Shown here in pieces: positions 6,964 to 15,432 of a stretch of 64,000 nt of DNA (within the stretch, counting starts at the first letter, position 1; each line of letters opens with the position of its first letter). This DNA comes from an uncultured Eubacteriales bacterium (GTDB lineage Bacteria > Bacillota > Clostridia > Oscillospirales > Oscillospiraceae), in NCBI GenBank assembly GCA_900543625.1, contig UQSF01000001.1, forward strand, positions 169,474 through 233,473, written 5' to 3'. Both the position numbers and the translations under genes were made by a program. The notes beneath the pieces were generated by a model. It did no database searches, was not told the DNA's origin, and saw only the letters and a program-made list of their open reading frames with translations.

Positions 6964-9732
6964 ATGAAAACCAAAATGCACAATGGAAGCAGACTGCTGT
7001 CGCTGCTGCTGGCGGTAGTCCTTGTCTTCACGCTGACGGTTCCGGCGCTTGCGGCGGAAAAGCCGCAGGACATGAACCTGAGGATCGCCGTCATGTCCGA
7101 CCTGCACTATCTCTCGCCGGATATGATCGCAGACACGGAGGACTTTGAGCATGCGTTCAACAGCGACCGCAAGCTGCTCAAGGAGAGTTCATCCGTCCTT
7201 CACGAGATGCTTGAGCGCGTCCGCGCGGACAAGCCCGACATCCTTCTCGTGTCCGGCGACCTGACCAAGGACGGCGAGCAGGAGTGCCACGCGGCGCTGG
7301 CAAAGCAGCTGCAGCAGCTGCAGCAGGATGTTCCGGGTCTGAAGATCTATGTCATCAACGGCAACCATGACATCCGCAATTACAATGCCAAGAACTTCAA
7401 CACCGCCGACGGCAAGGCCGTGCCTGCCACGCGCACGGAGCCGGAGGACTTCAAGCGCATCTACGACTTTGTCTACTCCGACCCGACCGTCCTTGCGACC
7501 TTCACCCCGGCCGAGGGCAATAAGGCCGGCGGCCTGTCCTATGTTGCGCGGCCGGTCGAGGGACTGACCGTGATCGCCATGGATACCTGCCGCTACAGCT
7601 CGGACAACACCTCCAACGGTGACGATGAGCATGAGACGAGCGGCGCCATCAGCGCCGACCTGGAAAAGTGGGTCATCGAGCAGACCGCTGCCGCGAAGGC
7701 GCGCGGCGACCTTGTCATCGGTCTGGAGCACCACGGTCTGGTGCCGCACTTTGACGTGCAGCCCACCATCCTGCCCATGTACCTTGTCAACGGCTATGAG
7801 CGCATTGCGCAGGAGTATGCCGATGCCGGCATGAGCGTTGTCTTCACCGGTCATATGCACGCGGTCGACATCGCCGCCATGACCACGGCCGCCGGCAACA
7901 CCTTCTATGACATCGAGACCGGCTCTGCGCTGACGTATCCGTGCCCGGTCCGCTTTGTCGACCTGCGCCGCAGCACGGTCGGCGGTGAGACCAACACCTA
8001 CATGAGCGTGAGCACCAAGACGCACATCGGCCCCATCCATTATACCGATCCCGCCACGGGCGTTGCGCATGTGATCGACGACCTGACCGAGTATGCCCGG
8101 GAATTCGGCTTCACGACCGCTATGCTCAAGACGGTCGCGGGTGACTTCATCAAGTCCTTCTTCGGCAAATACCTGCCGAACGACACGTGGCCGGTCACAA
8201 AGATCATCGCGAACATCGACCAGATCATTGACGACGTGGCGGCCGTCCCGATCGCCGAGGGCAACAACCTGCTCGACTTCGCCAACTGGATCTATCGCTG
8301 CAACCTCGCCGGTGAGGATGACGGCAACTACCCCGCATGGGTGCAGTCCGGCGTCGACCAGCTCAAGAGCGGCGCACTGCTCGATCAGGTGCTCGACATC
8401 GTTGCCAAGGACGCATTCGGCCGCGGCAGCGTGCTGTTCACGAAGTTCCAGGGCCTGTTCACCAAGTACCTCAAGAGCCAGCTCAACGACCTGCTCGTGA
8501 AGATCGTCGTCTCCATGAGCGTGGACAACAACTGCCCCGACGACAATGACAAGACCATTCTGCTCGAGGGCAGCAATGCGCAGGTGCGCCTCCTGCCCGT
8601 CACCGGCAGCAGCGCTGCGACCACGCAGGCATATGTGCAGGGTGACACTGCCACGGTGTTCCTGACCAGCCGCCAGCTCCGTGCGGCGACCGGCGCGCAG
8701 TCCGGCGTGGCCGTGACGGTCGATGCCACCGATCCCGCCGTGGGTACGGTCGTTCTGGCCGGCCGCTCGATCGCCAATGCGTGCGATGCGGGTGCTGCAG
8801 CGCTGCAGGTGAAGTTCCGGTCCGGAACGGTCACGCTCGATGCGCGTGCGCTCGCGGCGCTTGACCTGCACAAGGATGTCGCCGTTTCGCTTGCAAGCGG
8901 CGCTTCTCTCAACGCCGCGCAGCAGCGCGCCCTCGGCTCGCAGGCCGCTGCGGCGACGCTTGCCAATGCTTCCGTTCTGGTTGACGGTGCGGCGGCGAGC
9001 TGTCCTGCCGGCAGTGTGCGCGCCGCAGTGGCCGTGAACGCGGCGGACGATCTGACCGCGTGGAGCCTCGCGGACGACGGCAGCATCTCCGCCGTCAGCG
9101 GCGCTTACGACGCCGGACAGCAGACCTACGCCTTCGACGTGGTCAACGGCGTGACGGCCATCGCGCGCTTCCCGTTCACGGACGTGGTCGCCGGCACGTG
9201 GTACTACGGCGCGGCGGCGTATGCCTACAACAACGGCCTCTTCGCCGGCATGACGCCGACGACCTTCGCGCCGAACGCCACCATGACGCGCGCCATGCTT
9301 GTGTCCGTGCTGTGGCGCCTCGCGGGTGCGCCCGCGCCGAAGGCACCCAACACGTTCGTGGATGTGCCGGACGGCGCATGGTATACCGACGCGGTCACCT
9401 GGGCTGCGGAAAACGGAGTGGTCTCCGGCATCGGCGGCAGCCGCTTTGATCCCAGCGGCTTCGTCACGCGCGAGCAGACGGCCGAGATCCTCTATAACTA
9501 CGCGCACAGCAAGGGCTATGACGTCAGCGCGCGCGCCGACCTCACGGCGTTCCCGGATGCCGGCAGCGTGTCCGGCTGGGCGGAGAAAGCGCTCTCCTGG
9601 GCGAATGCCGCCGGCCTCATCAACGGCACCGTGCGCGACGGACAGACGATCCTCGACCCGCAGGGCAGTGCCTCGCGTGCACAGGTCGCCATGATCCTCA
9701 TGAACTACGTCGAGCACGTGGTCAACGCGTAA
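6964..9732 (+). CDS. Secreted calcineurin-like metallophosphoesterase with three S-layer homology domains
   Basis: 922 residues. A Sec signal peptide ends near residue 31 (VPALAAEK). The catalytic domain (about 40-330) has the metallophosphoesterase motifs: Asp46-x-His48 (MSDLHY), Gly-Asp at 98-99 (VSGDLTKDGE), GNHD at 133-136, EHHG near 258 and GHMH near 298. A middle region of about 400 residues follows with no clear family. Three SLH domains fill the C-terminus, roughly 738-790, 798-855 and 863-918, which anchor the protein non-covalently to the cell wall. It probably releases phosphate from external organic phosphates. Start is fixed by AGGAGGAAGAA. TTTACA repeats upstream resemble those before pstS, so phosphate control is plausible but unproven. 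Confidence 0.9.
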   Translation: MKTKMHNGSRLLSLLLAVVLVFTLTVPALAAEKPQDMNLRIAVMSDLHYLSPDMIADTEDFEHAFNSDRKLLKESSSVLHEMLERVRADKPDILLVSGDLTKDGEQECHAALAKQLQQLQQDVPGLKIYVINGNHDIRNYNAKNFNTADGKAVPATRTEPEDFKRIYDFVYSDPTVLATFTPAEGNKAGGLSYVARPVEGLTVIAMDTCRYSSDNTSNGDDEHETSGAISADLEKWVIEQTAAAKARGDLVIGLEHHGLVPHFDVQPTILPMYLVNGYERIAQEYADAGMSVVFTGHMHAVDIAAMTTAAGNTFYDIETGSALTYPCPVRFVDLRRSTVGGETNTYMSVSTKTHIGPIHYTDPATGVAHVIDDLTEYAREFGFTTAMLKTVAGDFIKSFFGKYLPNDTWPVTKIIANIDQIIDDVAAVPIAEGNNLLDFANWIYRCNLAGEDDGNYPAWVQSGVDQLKSGALLDQVLDIVAKDAFGRGSVLFTKFQGLFTKYLKSQLNDLLVKIVVSMSVDNNCPDDNDKTILLEGSNAQVRLLPVTGSSAATTQAYVQGDTATVFLTSRQLRAATGAQSGVAVTVDATDPAVGTVVLAGRSIANACDAGAAALQVKFRSGTVTLDARALAALDLHKDVAVSLASGASLNAAQQRALGSQAAAATLANASVLVDGAAASCPAGSVRAAVAVNAADDLTAWSLADDGSISAVSGAYDAGQQTYAFDVVNGVTAIARFPFTDVVAGTWYYGAAAYAYNNGLFAGMTPTTFAPNATMTRAMLVSVLWRLAGAPAPKAPNTFVDVPDGAWYTDAVTWAAENGVVSGIGGSRFDPSGFVTREQTAEILYNYAHSKGYDVSARADLTAFPDAGSVSGWAEKALSWANAAGLINGTVRDGQTILDPQGSASRAQVAMILMNYVEHVVNA

Positions 9733-9758
9733 ATCCTCTTTTCAAAGCAATGTCCTCT

Positions 9759-9789
9759 GCGCGGGCGGCGACAGCCGCCCGCGCTTTTT
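9759..9789 (+). terminator. Rho-independent terminator after the phosphoesterase
   Basis: GCGCGGGCGGC, loop GACA, GCCGCCCGCGC, then TTTTT; 27 bases after the stop codon. Confidence 0.85.
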
Positions 9790-9855
9790 CATCGCCTTTG
9801 CATATCTGATGAAGGATGCGATGCAAAAAAAGTGCGGATTTGTATAAATTTGCAG

Positions 9856-9884
9856 TTGACATTTCGCCGCGAAGTTTTTATACT
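9856..9884 (+). promoter_or_regulatory. Sigma-A promoter of the aromatic amino acid operon
   Basis: TTGACA at 9856-9861, spacer of exactly 17 bases, TATACT at 9879-9884. It precedes the leader peptide by about 40 bases. Confidence 0.88.
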
Positions 9885-9925
9885 CAAACCATCGAGATCA
9901 TTTTTACAAGATCGGAGCTATGAAT

Positions 9926-9979
9926 ATGAACCGCAGCTTCTATTTTGCATACGCTTATTACTTTACTATGCTGCAATAG
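9926..9979 (+). CDS. Phe/Tyr-rich attenuation leader peptide
   Basis: A 17-residue ORF from ATG 9926 (or 19 residues from ATG 9920). GGAG at 9914-9917 stands 8 bases before the second ATG and only 2 before the first, so 9926 is preferred. The peptide contains FYFAYAYYF: seven of nine consecutive residues are Phe or Tyr, the end products of the downstream operon. The Phe/Tyr codons cover the segment TTTTGCAT (9943-9950), which is the exact complement of ATGCAAAA (9995-10002) in the following RNA. This is the layout of a ribosome-mediated attenuator in which stalling for charged tRNA-Phe or tRNA-Tyr would free the second segment. Confidence 0.8.
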   Translation: MNRSFYFAYAYYFTMLQ

Positions 9980-9991
9980 TAAGGCTGATTT

Positions 9992-10066
9992 GTGATGCAA
10001 AAAAGAGCTCGGATATCGGGTTTGTTTCATGCGGCACAGGTTGAGCCTGTGCCGCATTTTCTTTTT
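9992..10066 (+). terminator. Attenuator: antiterminator segments and Rho-independent terminator
   Basis: The terminator is ATGCGGCACAGG (10029-10040), a 5-base loop, CCTGTGCCGCAT (10046-10057) and TTTCTTTTT. Its 5' arm with the preceding TTTGTTTC (from 10021) can instead pair with GTGATGCAAAAAA (9992-10004): GTG with CAC, TGCA with TGCG, and the A run with the T run. ATGCAAAA is itself complementary to TTTTGCAT in the leader ORF. These are the classical 1:2, 2:3 and 3:4 alternatives. Energies were not computed. Confidence 0.78.
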
Positions 10067-10108
10067 GATATTCAAGAAATCTGCAACATTGTATCGGAGG
10101 TAATCATC

Positions 10109-11113
10109 ATGATCGTCGTACTCAAACATGGCGTGGAAGCGGCAAAGCGCACGCAGCTCATCGACTGGCTCAAGGCTCAGGGGCTGGTCATCCACATTTC
10201 CGAGGGCGAATATCAGACCGTGCTCGGTCTCGTCGGCGACACGACCAATGTGGACATGGATCTGATCGCGAGTCTCGGCATCGTCGACAGCGTCAAGCGC
10301 GTGAGCGAGCCCTTCAAGTGCTGCAACCGCAAGTTCCACCCGGAGGACACCGTCGTTGAGGTCGGCGACGTGAAGATCGGCGGTGGCAACTTCGTCATGA
10401 TCGCGGGGCCGTGCTCCGTGGAGTCTGAGGAGCAGATCGTCGCGGTCGCGCAGGCGGTCAAGGCCTCCGGCGCGAATATCCTGCGCGGCGGCGCGTTCAA
10501 GCCCCGTACCTCGCCCTACGATTTTCAGGGGCTCAAGGCCACCGGCATCGAGCTGCTCAAAACGGCGCGCGCGGCAACCGGCCTGCCGATCGTGACCGAG
10601 ATCATGGGCGTGGAGCATCTGCCGCTGTTTGAGGATGTGGATATCATTCAGGTCGGCGCGCGCAATATGCAGAACTTCGACCTCCTGCGTGAGCTCGGCA
10701 AGCTGCGCAAGCCCATCCTGCTCAAGCGCGGCCTGGCCAGCACGCTCAAGGAGCTGCTCATGAGCGCCGAGTACATCATGGCCGGCGGCAACGAGCAGGT
10801 CATCCTCTGCGAGCGCGGCATCCGCACGTTTGACGACTACACGCGCAATACGCTCGACCTCGCGGCGGTGCCCATGCTCAAGGAGCTGACGCACCTGCCG
10901 GTCATCGTCGACCCGAGCCACGCGACCGGCATTGCCCGCCTTGTCGAGCCGATGGCGCTCGCCGCGACCGCCTGCGGCGCGGACGGCCTCATCATTGAGG
11001 TGCACAACGACCCCATGCACGCGCTGTGCGACGGGGCGCAGTCCCTGCGTCCGGAGGTCTACGACGACCTTGCGCATAAGGTGCGCAGCATCCGTGAGGT
11101 GCTTGCAAAATGA
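10109..11113 (+). CDS. aroF: 3-deoxy-7-phosphoheptulonate (DAHP) synthase, type I-beta
   Basis: 334 residues from ATG 10109 with GGAGG 8 bases upstream; the frame extends back to 9992 through the attenuator, which is not coding. Residues 1 to about 70 form the ferredoxin-like regulatory domain seen in Thermotoga-type DAHP synthases. The KDO8P/DAHP-synthase barrel follows, with IAGPCSVES (metal-binding Cys102), GGAFKPRTSPYDFQG near 128-141 (PEP/E4P site) and HNDPMHALCDGAQ near the end. It condenses PEP and erythrose 4-phosphate as the committing step. First structural gene after the attenuator, so operon control acts at the entry enzyme; the N-terminal domain predicts added feedback inhibition. 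Confidence 0.95.
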   Translation: MIVVLKHGVEAAKRTQLIDWLKAQGLVIHISEGEYQTVLGLVGDTTNVDMDLIASLGIVDSVKRVSEPFKCCNRKFHPEDTVVEVGDVKIGGGNFVMIAGPCSVESEEQIVAVAQAVKASGANILRGGAFKPRTSPYDFQGLKATGIELLKTARAATGLPIVTEIMGVEHLPLFEDVDIIQVGARNMQNFDLLRELGKLRKPILLKRGLASTLKELLMSAEYIMAGGNEQVILCERGIRTFDDYTRNTLDLAAVPMLKELTHLPVIVDPSHATGIARLVEPMALAATACGADGLIIEVHNDPMHALCDGAQSLRPEVYDDLAHKVRSIREVLAK

Positions 11114-11943
11114 CGGTCGGGATCGTTGGCCTTGGGCTGATCGGCGGCTCCTTTGCCAAGGCCTATCATGCAGCCGGCGCGACCGTGCTCGCGTATAACC
11201 GCAGCCGCAGCGTGCTCGATTTTGCCATGATGAGCGGCGCGGTCGACGGCGAGCTCACGCAGGACAATGTCTCGGCGTGTGATCTCGTGCTCATTGCGCT
11301 CTATCCGGAGGCGACTGTTGACTGGTTCCGCCGCATGGCGGCGCACATCGGCCCGCATCCTGTGGTGATCGACTGCGGCGGCACGAAGCGCACCATCTGT
11401 GCCGCGTGCTTTCCGATCGCGCAGGCGCACGGCGTCACGTTCCTCGGCGGCCACCCGATGGCCGGCACGCAGTTTTCCGGCTTCAAGAACGCGAAGGCGG
11501 ATCTGTTTCACGGCGCGCCGATGGTCATCGTGCCGCCGGACTTTGACGATGTGCTGCTCTTTGACCGCGTCAAGCAGCTGCTCAAGCCCGCGGGCTTTGC
11601 GCGTTTCTCGTTCACGACGGCACAGGCGCACGATGAGATGATCGCCTTCACGTCCCAGATGGCGCACGTGGTCTCGAATGCCTACATCAAGAGCCCCACG
11701 GCCGCGCAGCACAAGGGCTTTTCCGCCGGGAGCTACAAGGACATGACCCGTGTCGCGTGGCTGAGCCCCGAGATGTGGGCGGAGCTCTTTCTGGAAAACA
11801 AGGACAATCTGCTCCATGAGCTGGACATATTTATAGCGCATCTGGGCGAGTACCGCGACGCGATGCAGCGCGATGATCTGCCCACGCTCACGCGCCTGCT
11901 CGACGAGGGCCGCCGGCGCAAGGAGGAGGTGGACAGCCGATGA
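11110..11943 (+). CDS. tyrA: Prephenate dehydrogenase
   Basis: 277 residues with an N-terminal NAD(P)-binding GLGLIGGSFAKAY (residues 7-19), DCGGTKRTI near 93 and the catalytic-His motif GGHPMAGTQFSGF near 115-127, followed by the helical dimerisation half. It oxidises prephenate to 4-hydroxyphenylpyruvate for tyrosine. No C-terminal ACT domain is present, so tyrosine feedback through that route is not expected. ATGA overlaps join it to aroF upstream and aroB downstream. Confidence 0.92.
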   Translation: MTVGIVGLGLIGGSFAKAYHAAGATVLAYNRSRSVLDFAMMSGAVDGELTQDNVSACDLVLIALYPEATVDWFRRMAAHIGPHPVVIDCGGTKRTICAACFPIAQAHGVTFLGGHPMAGTQFSGFKNAKADLFHGAPMVIVPPDFDDVLLFDRVKQLLKPAGFARFSFTTAQAHDEMIAFTSQMAHVVSNAYIKSPTAAQHKGFSAGSYKDMTRVAWLSPEMWAELFLENKDNLLHELDIFIAHLGEYRDAMQRDDLPTLTRLLDEGRRRKEEVDSR

Positions 11944-13001
11944 CGACCATCCACGTGACCGCCTCGCGCGAATATGACGTGCTGGTGCAGCCGGGACTGC
12001 TCGACGATGCCGGGGCGCAGATCGCGCGCACGCTCGGCACCGGGCGCACGGCGGCCGTCGTCGCGGGCGAGACCGTGGCGGGGCTGTATGCCGCGCGGCT
12101 GGAGGCATCGCTCACGCGCGCGGGCTTTCGCGTTGTGACGTTTACCTATCCCGGCGGTGAGCACTGCAAGACGCTCGCCACCTATACCGCGCTGCTGGAC
12201 TTTCTGGCGGCGCACCGCCTGAGCCGCAGTGACCTCATCGTCGCGCTTGGCGGCGGCGTGACCGGCGACCTCGCGGGCTTTGCCGCCGCGACGTATCAGC
12301 GCGGCATCCCATTCGTGCAGGTGCCGACGACGCTGCTGGCCGCGGTTGACTCCTCCGTCGGCGGCAAGACGGCCGTAAATCTGGACAGCGGAAAAAATCA
12401 GGTCGGCTGCTTTTACCAGCCGAGCCTTGTGCTCTGCGACCCGGACACGCTGCAGACCCTCCCGCCGGAGGAATACCGCAACGGCTGCGCCGAGGTCATC
12501 AAGTATGCCGTGCTGCGCAGCGCGCCGTTTTTTGCGGAGCTTCGCGCGCAGCCGGTCAGTGCGCAGGTGGGGCACGTCATCTCGACCTGTGTCGGCATGA
12601 AGCGCGATCTGGTCGCGGCGGACGAATTTGACCGCGGCAGCCGTCAGCTTCTGAATCTCGGCCACACGTTCGGTCACGCGGTCGAGGCGTGCAGCGGCTA
12701 CACCGTGCCGCACGGCTGCGGCGTGTCCATCGGCATGGCCGTCATCGCGCGCGCCGCCGCCAGACGCGGCATCTGCACGGACGATACCTGCGCGCAGATC
12801 CTTGCGCTCCTGCGGCAGTACGGTCTGCCGACGGAGACGGACTTTTGCCGCGATGCGCTCGCGGATGCCGCACGCGCGGATAAAAAGATCGCCGACGGGG
12901 CGCTGCACCTCATCGTGCCGGAGCGCATCGGCCGCTGCCGTATCGAGACGGTCCCGGCGGCAGACATCCCCGCATGGCTCGCGGACGGAGGCATCGTATG
13001 A
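11940..13001 (+). CDS. aroB: 3-dehydroquinate synthase
   Basis: 353 residues, normal length. Motifs of the NAD- and metal-dependent AroB fold: GGEHCKTLATY near 75, IVALGGGVTGDLAGFAAATY near 100-120, QVPTTLLAAVDSSVGGKTAVN near 128-148, and metal ligands in NLGHTFGHAVE near 240 and the GCAEVIKY glutamate near 181. It closes DAHP into 3-dehydroquinate. Coupled by ATGA overlaps to tyrA and aroA. Confidence 0.95.
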   Translation: MTTIHVTASREYDVLVQPGLLDDAGAQIARTLGTGRTAAVVAGETVAGLYAARLEASLTRAGFRVVTFTYPGGEHCKTLATYTALLDFLAAHRLSRSDLIVALGGGVTGDLAGFAAATYQRGIPFVQVPTTLLAAVDSSVGGKTAVNLDSGKNQVGCFYQPSLVLCDPDTLQTLPPEEYRNGCAEVIKYAVLRSAPFFAELRAQPVSAQVGHVISTCVGMKRDLVAADEFDRGSRQLLNLGHTFGHAVEACSGYTVPHGCGVSIGMAVIARAAARRGICTDDTCAQILALLRQYGLPTETDFCRDALADAARADKKIADGALHLIVPERIGRCRIETVPAADIPAWLADGGIV

Positions 13002-14287
13002 ATCAGACCGTTTGTCCCGGGGCGCGCACGGGCAGCGTGCGCATCCCGGCCTCGAAATCACAGGCGCACCGCCTGCTCATCTGCGCCGCGCTCGGCGCGC
13101 AGCCGGTGACGCTGCGGTGTGACGGCATCTCGGCCGATATCGCCGCCACGGTGCGCTGCCTGCGCGCCCTCGGTGCGGACATCACGGACGACGGCGCGGG
13201 CACGCTGCACATCGTCCCCATTGCCGGGGAAATGCCGCAGCACGCCAATCTCTTCTGCGGCGAGAGCGGCTCGACGCTGCGTTTTCTGCTGCCGGTCGCG
13301 GGGGCGCTCGGCGCGGACGCGACCTTTCACATGGAGGGGCGGCTGCCGCAGCGCCCGCTGGCCCCACTCGATGCGGTGCTTGCGGCGCACGGCATGACCC
13401 TCCGGCGCGACGGTGCGCTGCTGCATGCCGGCGGGCAGCTTCGTCCCGGGGACTATGCATTGCCGGGCGACGTGTCCTCGCAGTACATCTCCGGTCTGCT
13501 CATGGCGCTGCCGCGTCTGGCGGGGGAGAGTACCCTGACCGTGACGGGCGGGCTCGAATCCGCGGGCTACATTGCCATGACGGAGGATGCGCTGCGCCTG
13601 TCCGGCATCCGCCTGAAAAAAGATGCGCGGACGTATACCGTCCCCGGCGGGCAGACGGCGCAGCTCCCGGCACAGTGCCGTGTGGAGGGCGATTGGTCGA
13701 ACGCCGCGTTTTTCCTGTGCATGGGTGCGCTCTCACCCGCGGGCATCACGGTCACGGGGTTGGCTGCAGCGTCGTCTCAGGGGGACCGTGCGGTGCTGGA
13801 GATTTTGCGCCGCTTCGGCGCGGATGTGCACGCGCAGCCGGATGCCGTCACCGTCCGACGCGGCGCGCTGCACGGCATCACGATTGATGCCGCGCCCATT
13901 CCGGATCTCATCCCGGTGCTGAGCGTTGTTGCCGCGCTCGCAGACGGAGAGACGCAGATCGTCAACGCCGCCCGTCTGCGGCTCAAGGAATCCGACCGCC
14001 TCGAGAGTACGGCCGCCATGCTGCGCGCGCTCGGCGCGCAGGTGACGGTGCGCGCAGACGGCCTGACCGTGTGCGGACGTCCGACGCTCACCGGCGGCAC
14101 GGTCGACCCGCAGCATGACCACCGCATCGCCATGGCGGCGGCCGCCGCAGCCTGCGGCTGCACGGCGCCCGTCACGGTGCAAGACCGTGCCTGTACCGAC
14201 AAATCCTATCCCCGCTTCTGGGCGGATCTGGCCGCATTGACCGCCGTCCCCGCAGCGGAAACCACGAAACCAGACGAAGGAGCATGA
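12998..14287 (+). CDS. aroA: 3-phosphoshikimate 1-carboxyvinyltransferase (EPSP synthase)
   Basis: 429 residues from ATG 12998, which overlaps the aroB stop as ATGA; an earlier in-frame start at 12974 would lie inside aroB. Key motifs are present: PASKSQAHRLLICAALG near residue 15-31 (Lys in PASKS), GESGSTLRFLLPVA near 86, SSQYISGLLMALP near 163, RLRLKESDRLE near 325 and DHRIAMAAAAA near 375. It transfers enolpyruvyl from PEP to shikimate 3-phosphate. The next step, chorismate synthase AroC, is not encoded in the window. Confidence 0.95.
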   Translation: MNQTVCPGARTGSVRIPASKSQAHRLLICAALGAQPVTLRCDGISADIAATVRCLRALGADITDDGAGTLHIVPIAGEMPQHANLFCGESGSTLRFLLPVAGALGADATFHMEGRLPQRPLAPLDAVLAAHGMTLRRDGALLHAGGQLRPGDYALPGDVSSQYISGLLMALPRLAGESTLTVTGGLESAGYIAMTEDALRLSGIRLKKDARTYTVPGGQTAQLPAQCRVEGDWSNAAFFLCMGALSPAGITVTGLAAASSQGDRAVLEILRRFGADVHAQPDAVTVRRGALHGITIDAAPIPDLIPVLSVVAALADGETQIVNAARLRLKESDRLESTAAMLRALGAQVTVRADGLTVCGRPTLTGGTVDPQHDHRIAMAAAAAACGCTAPVTVQDRACTDKSYPRFWADLAALTAVPAAETTKPDEGA

Positions 14288-14289
14288 CC

Positions 14290-15432
14290 ATGGAACTTAG
14301 TGACTATCGCCGCCAGATCGACGACATTGACAGTCAGCTGCTTGCGCTGTTTTACCGGCGCATGGACGTCGCGGCGCAGATCGGCGGCTACAAGAAGGCG
14401 CACAACCTGCCGGCACTCGACGCCGGGCGCGAGCGCGCGAAGCTGCAGCAGATCGCCGACAGCGCGCCGGAGGCGCTGCGCGATTACACGGTGTCGCTCT
14501 ATTCGCTCATTTTCGAGCTCAGCCGCAGCTGCCAGAACCGGCTGCTCGGCATCACGAGTCCGCTGACGGCCGAGATCGAGCACGCCATCGCGCACACGCC
14601 GCCGCTGTTTCCGGAGCACCCCGCCGTCGCCTGTCAGGGCGTGGAGGGCGCGTACTCGCAGCTCGCGTGCGACCGGCTGTTCACACTGCCGAACGTGTTT
14701 TACTGTGCGACGTTTGATGCGGTGTTCTCCGCCATTGAAAAGGGCCTGTGCCGCTACGGTGTCATCCCGGTGGAAAACAGCACGGCGGGCTCGGTGAACG
14801 CGGTGTACGATCTCATGATGCGCCACAACTTCCGCATCGTGCGCAGCGTGCGCCTGAAGATCGACCACTGCCTGCTGGCAAGACCCGGCGCACAGCTGTC
14901 GGATATCAAGGAGATCTACTCCCACGAGCAGGCCATCAGCCAGTGCAGCCGCTTTTTGCAGGGGCTTCCGGGCGTGACGGTCGTGCGCTGCGAGAATACC
15001 GCCGCGGCCGCAAAGCGCGTGGCAGAGTCCGGGCGCACGGATGTCGCGGCGCTCGCCTCGCGCGCCTGCATCGGGCTCTACGGGCTGGAGAGCCTTGCCG
15101 CCTCCGTGCAGGATCAGGGCAACAACTACACGCGCTTTGTCTGCATCGCCAAGGAGCTGGAGATCTATCCCGGCGCCGACCGCACGAGCCTGATGATGGT
15201 GCTGCCGCACAAGCCAGGTTCACTCTACAAGGTGCTCTCGCGGTTTTACGCGCTCGGCATCAACCTCAACAAGCTCGAGAGCCGCCCGCTGCCGGAGCGC
15301 GACTTTGAGTTCATGTTCTATTTCGACCTCGAGACCTCGGTCTATTCGCCGCAGTTTCGCCAGCTCATGGGCGAACTGCCGGGCCTGTGTGAGGAATTTT
15401 CCTATCTCGGCAGCTATCAGGAGGTGGTATGA
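14290..15432 (+). CDS. pheA: Bifunctional chorismate mutase/prephenate dehydratase (P-protein)
   Basis: 380 residues from ATG 14290. AAGGAG (14277-14282) is 7 bases before this ATG and only 1 before the in-frame ATG at 14284, so 14290 is preferred. Domain order: AroQ-type chorismate mutase (about 1-85, with LSDYRRQIDDIDSQLLALF and RRMDVAAQIGGYK), prephenate dehydratase (about 110-285, with ACQGVEGAYSQLA, ENSTAGSV and the catalytic NNYTRF), and a C-terminal ACT domain (HKPGSLYKVLSRFYALGINL) that normally binds phenylalanine as feedback inhibitor. It takes chorismate to phenylpyruvate. ATGA overlap with the next gene. Confidence 0.94.
   Translation: MELSDYRRQIDDIDSQLLALFYRRMDVAAQIGGYKKAHNLPALDAGRERAKLQQIADSAPEALRDYTVSLYSLIFELSRSCQNRLLGITSPLTAEIEHAIAHTPPLFPEHPAVACQGVEGAYSQLACDRLFTLPNVFYCATFDAVFSAIEKGLCRYGVIPVENSTAGSVNAVYDLMMRHNFRIVRSVRLKIDHCLLARPGAQLSDIKEIYSHEQAISQCSRFLQGLPGVTVVRCENTAAAAKRVAESGRTDVAALASRACIGLYGLESLAASVQDQGNNYTRFVCIAKELEIYPGADRTSLMMVLPHKPGSLYKVLSRFYALGINLNKLESRPLPERDFEFMFYFDLETSVYSPQFRQLMGELPGLCEEFSYLGSYQEVV

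Noticed and set aside
7189..9717. 842-codon open frame on the minus strand opposite the phosphoesterase
   Set aside because: It is an antisense shadow of a GC-rich gene: the composition (Arg, Gly, Ala, His, Val rich) fits no family, there is no ribosome site, and the plus-strand frame has clear catalytic and SLH motifs.
9818..9845. ATGCAAAAAAAGTGCGG before the aro promoter, resembling segment 2 of the attenuator
   Set aside because: It lies upstream of the promoter and so is not in the leader RNA; the likeness is probably chance or an old duplication.
9890..10108. T-box riboswitch in the aromatic operon leader
   Set aside because: No GGGTGG-type T-box sequence or specifier-loop architecture is visible; the leader-peptide model explains the region better.
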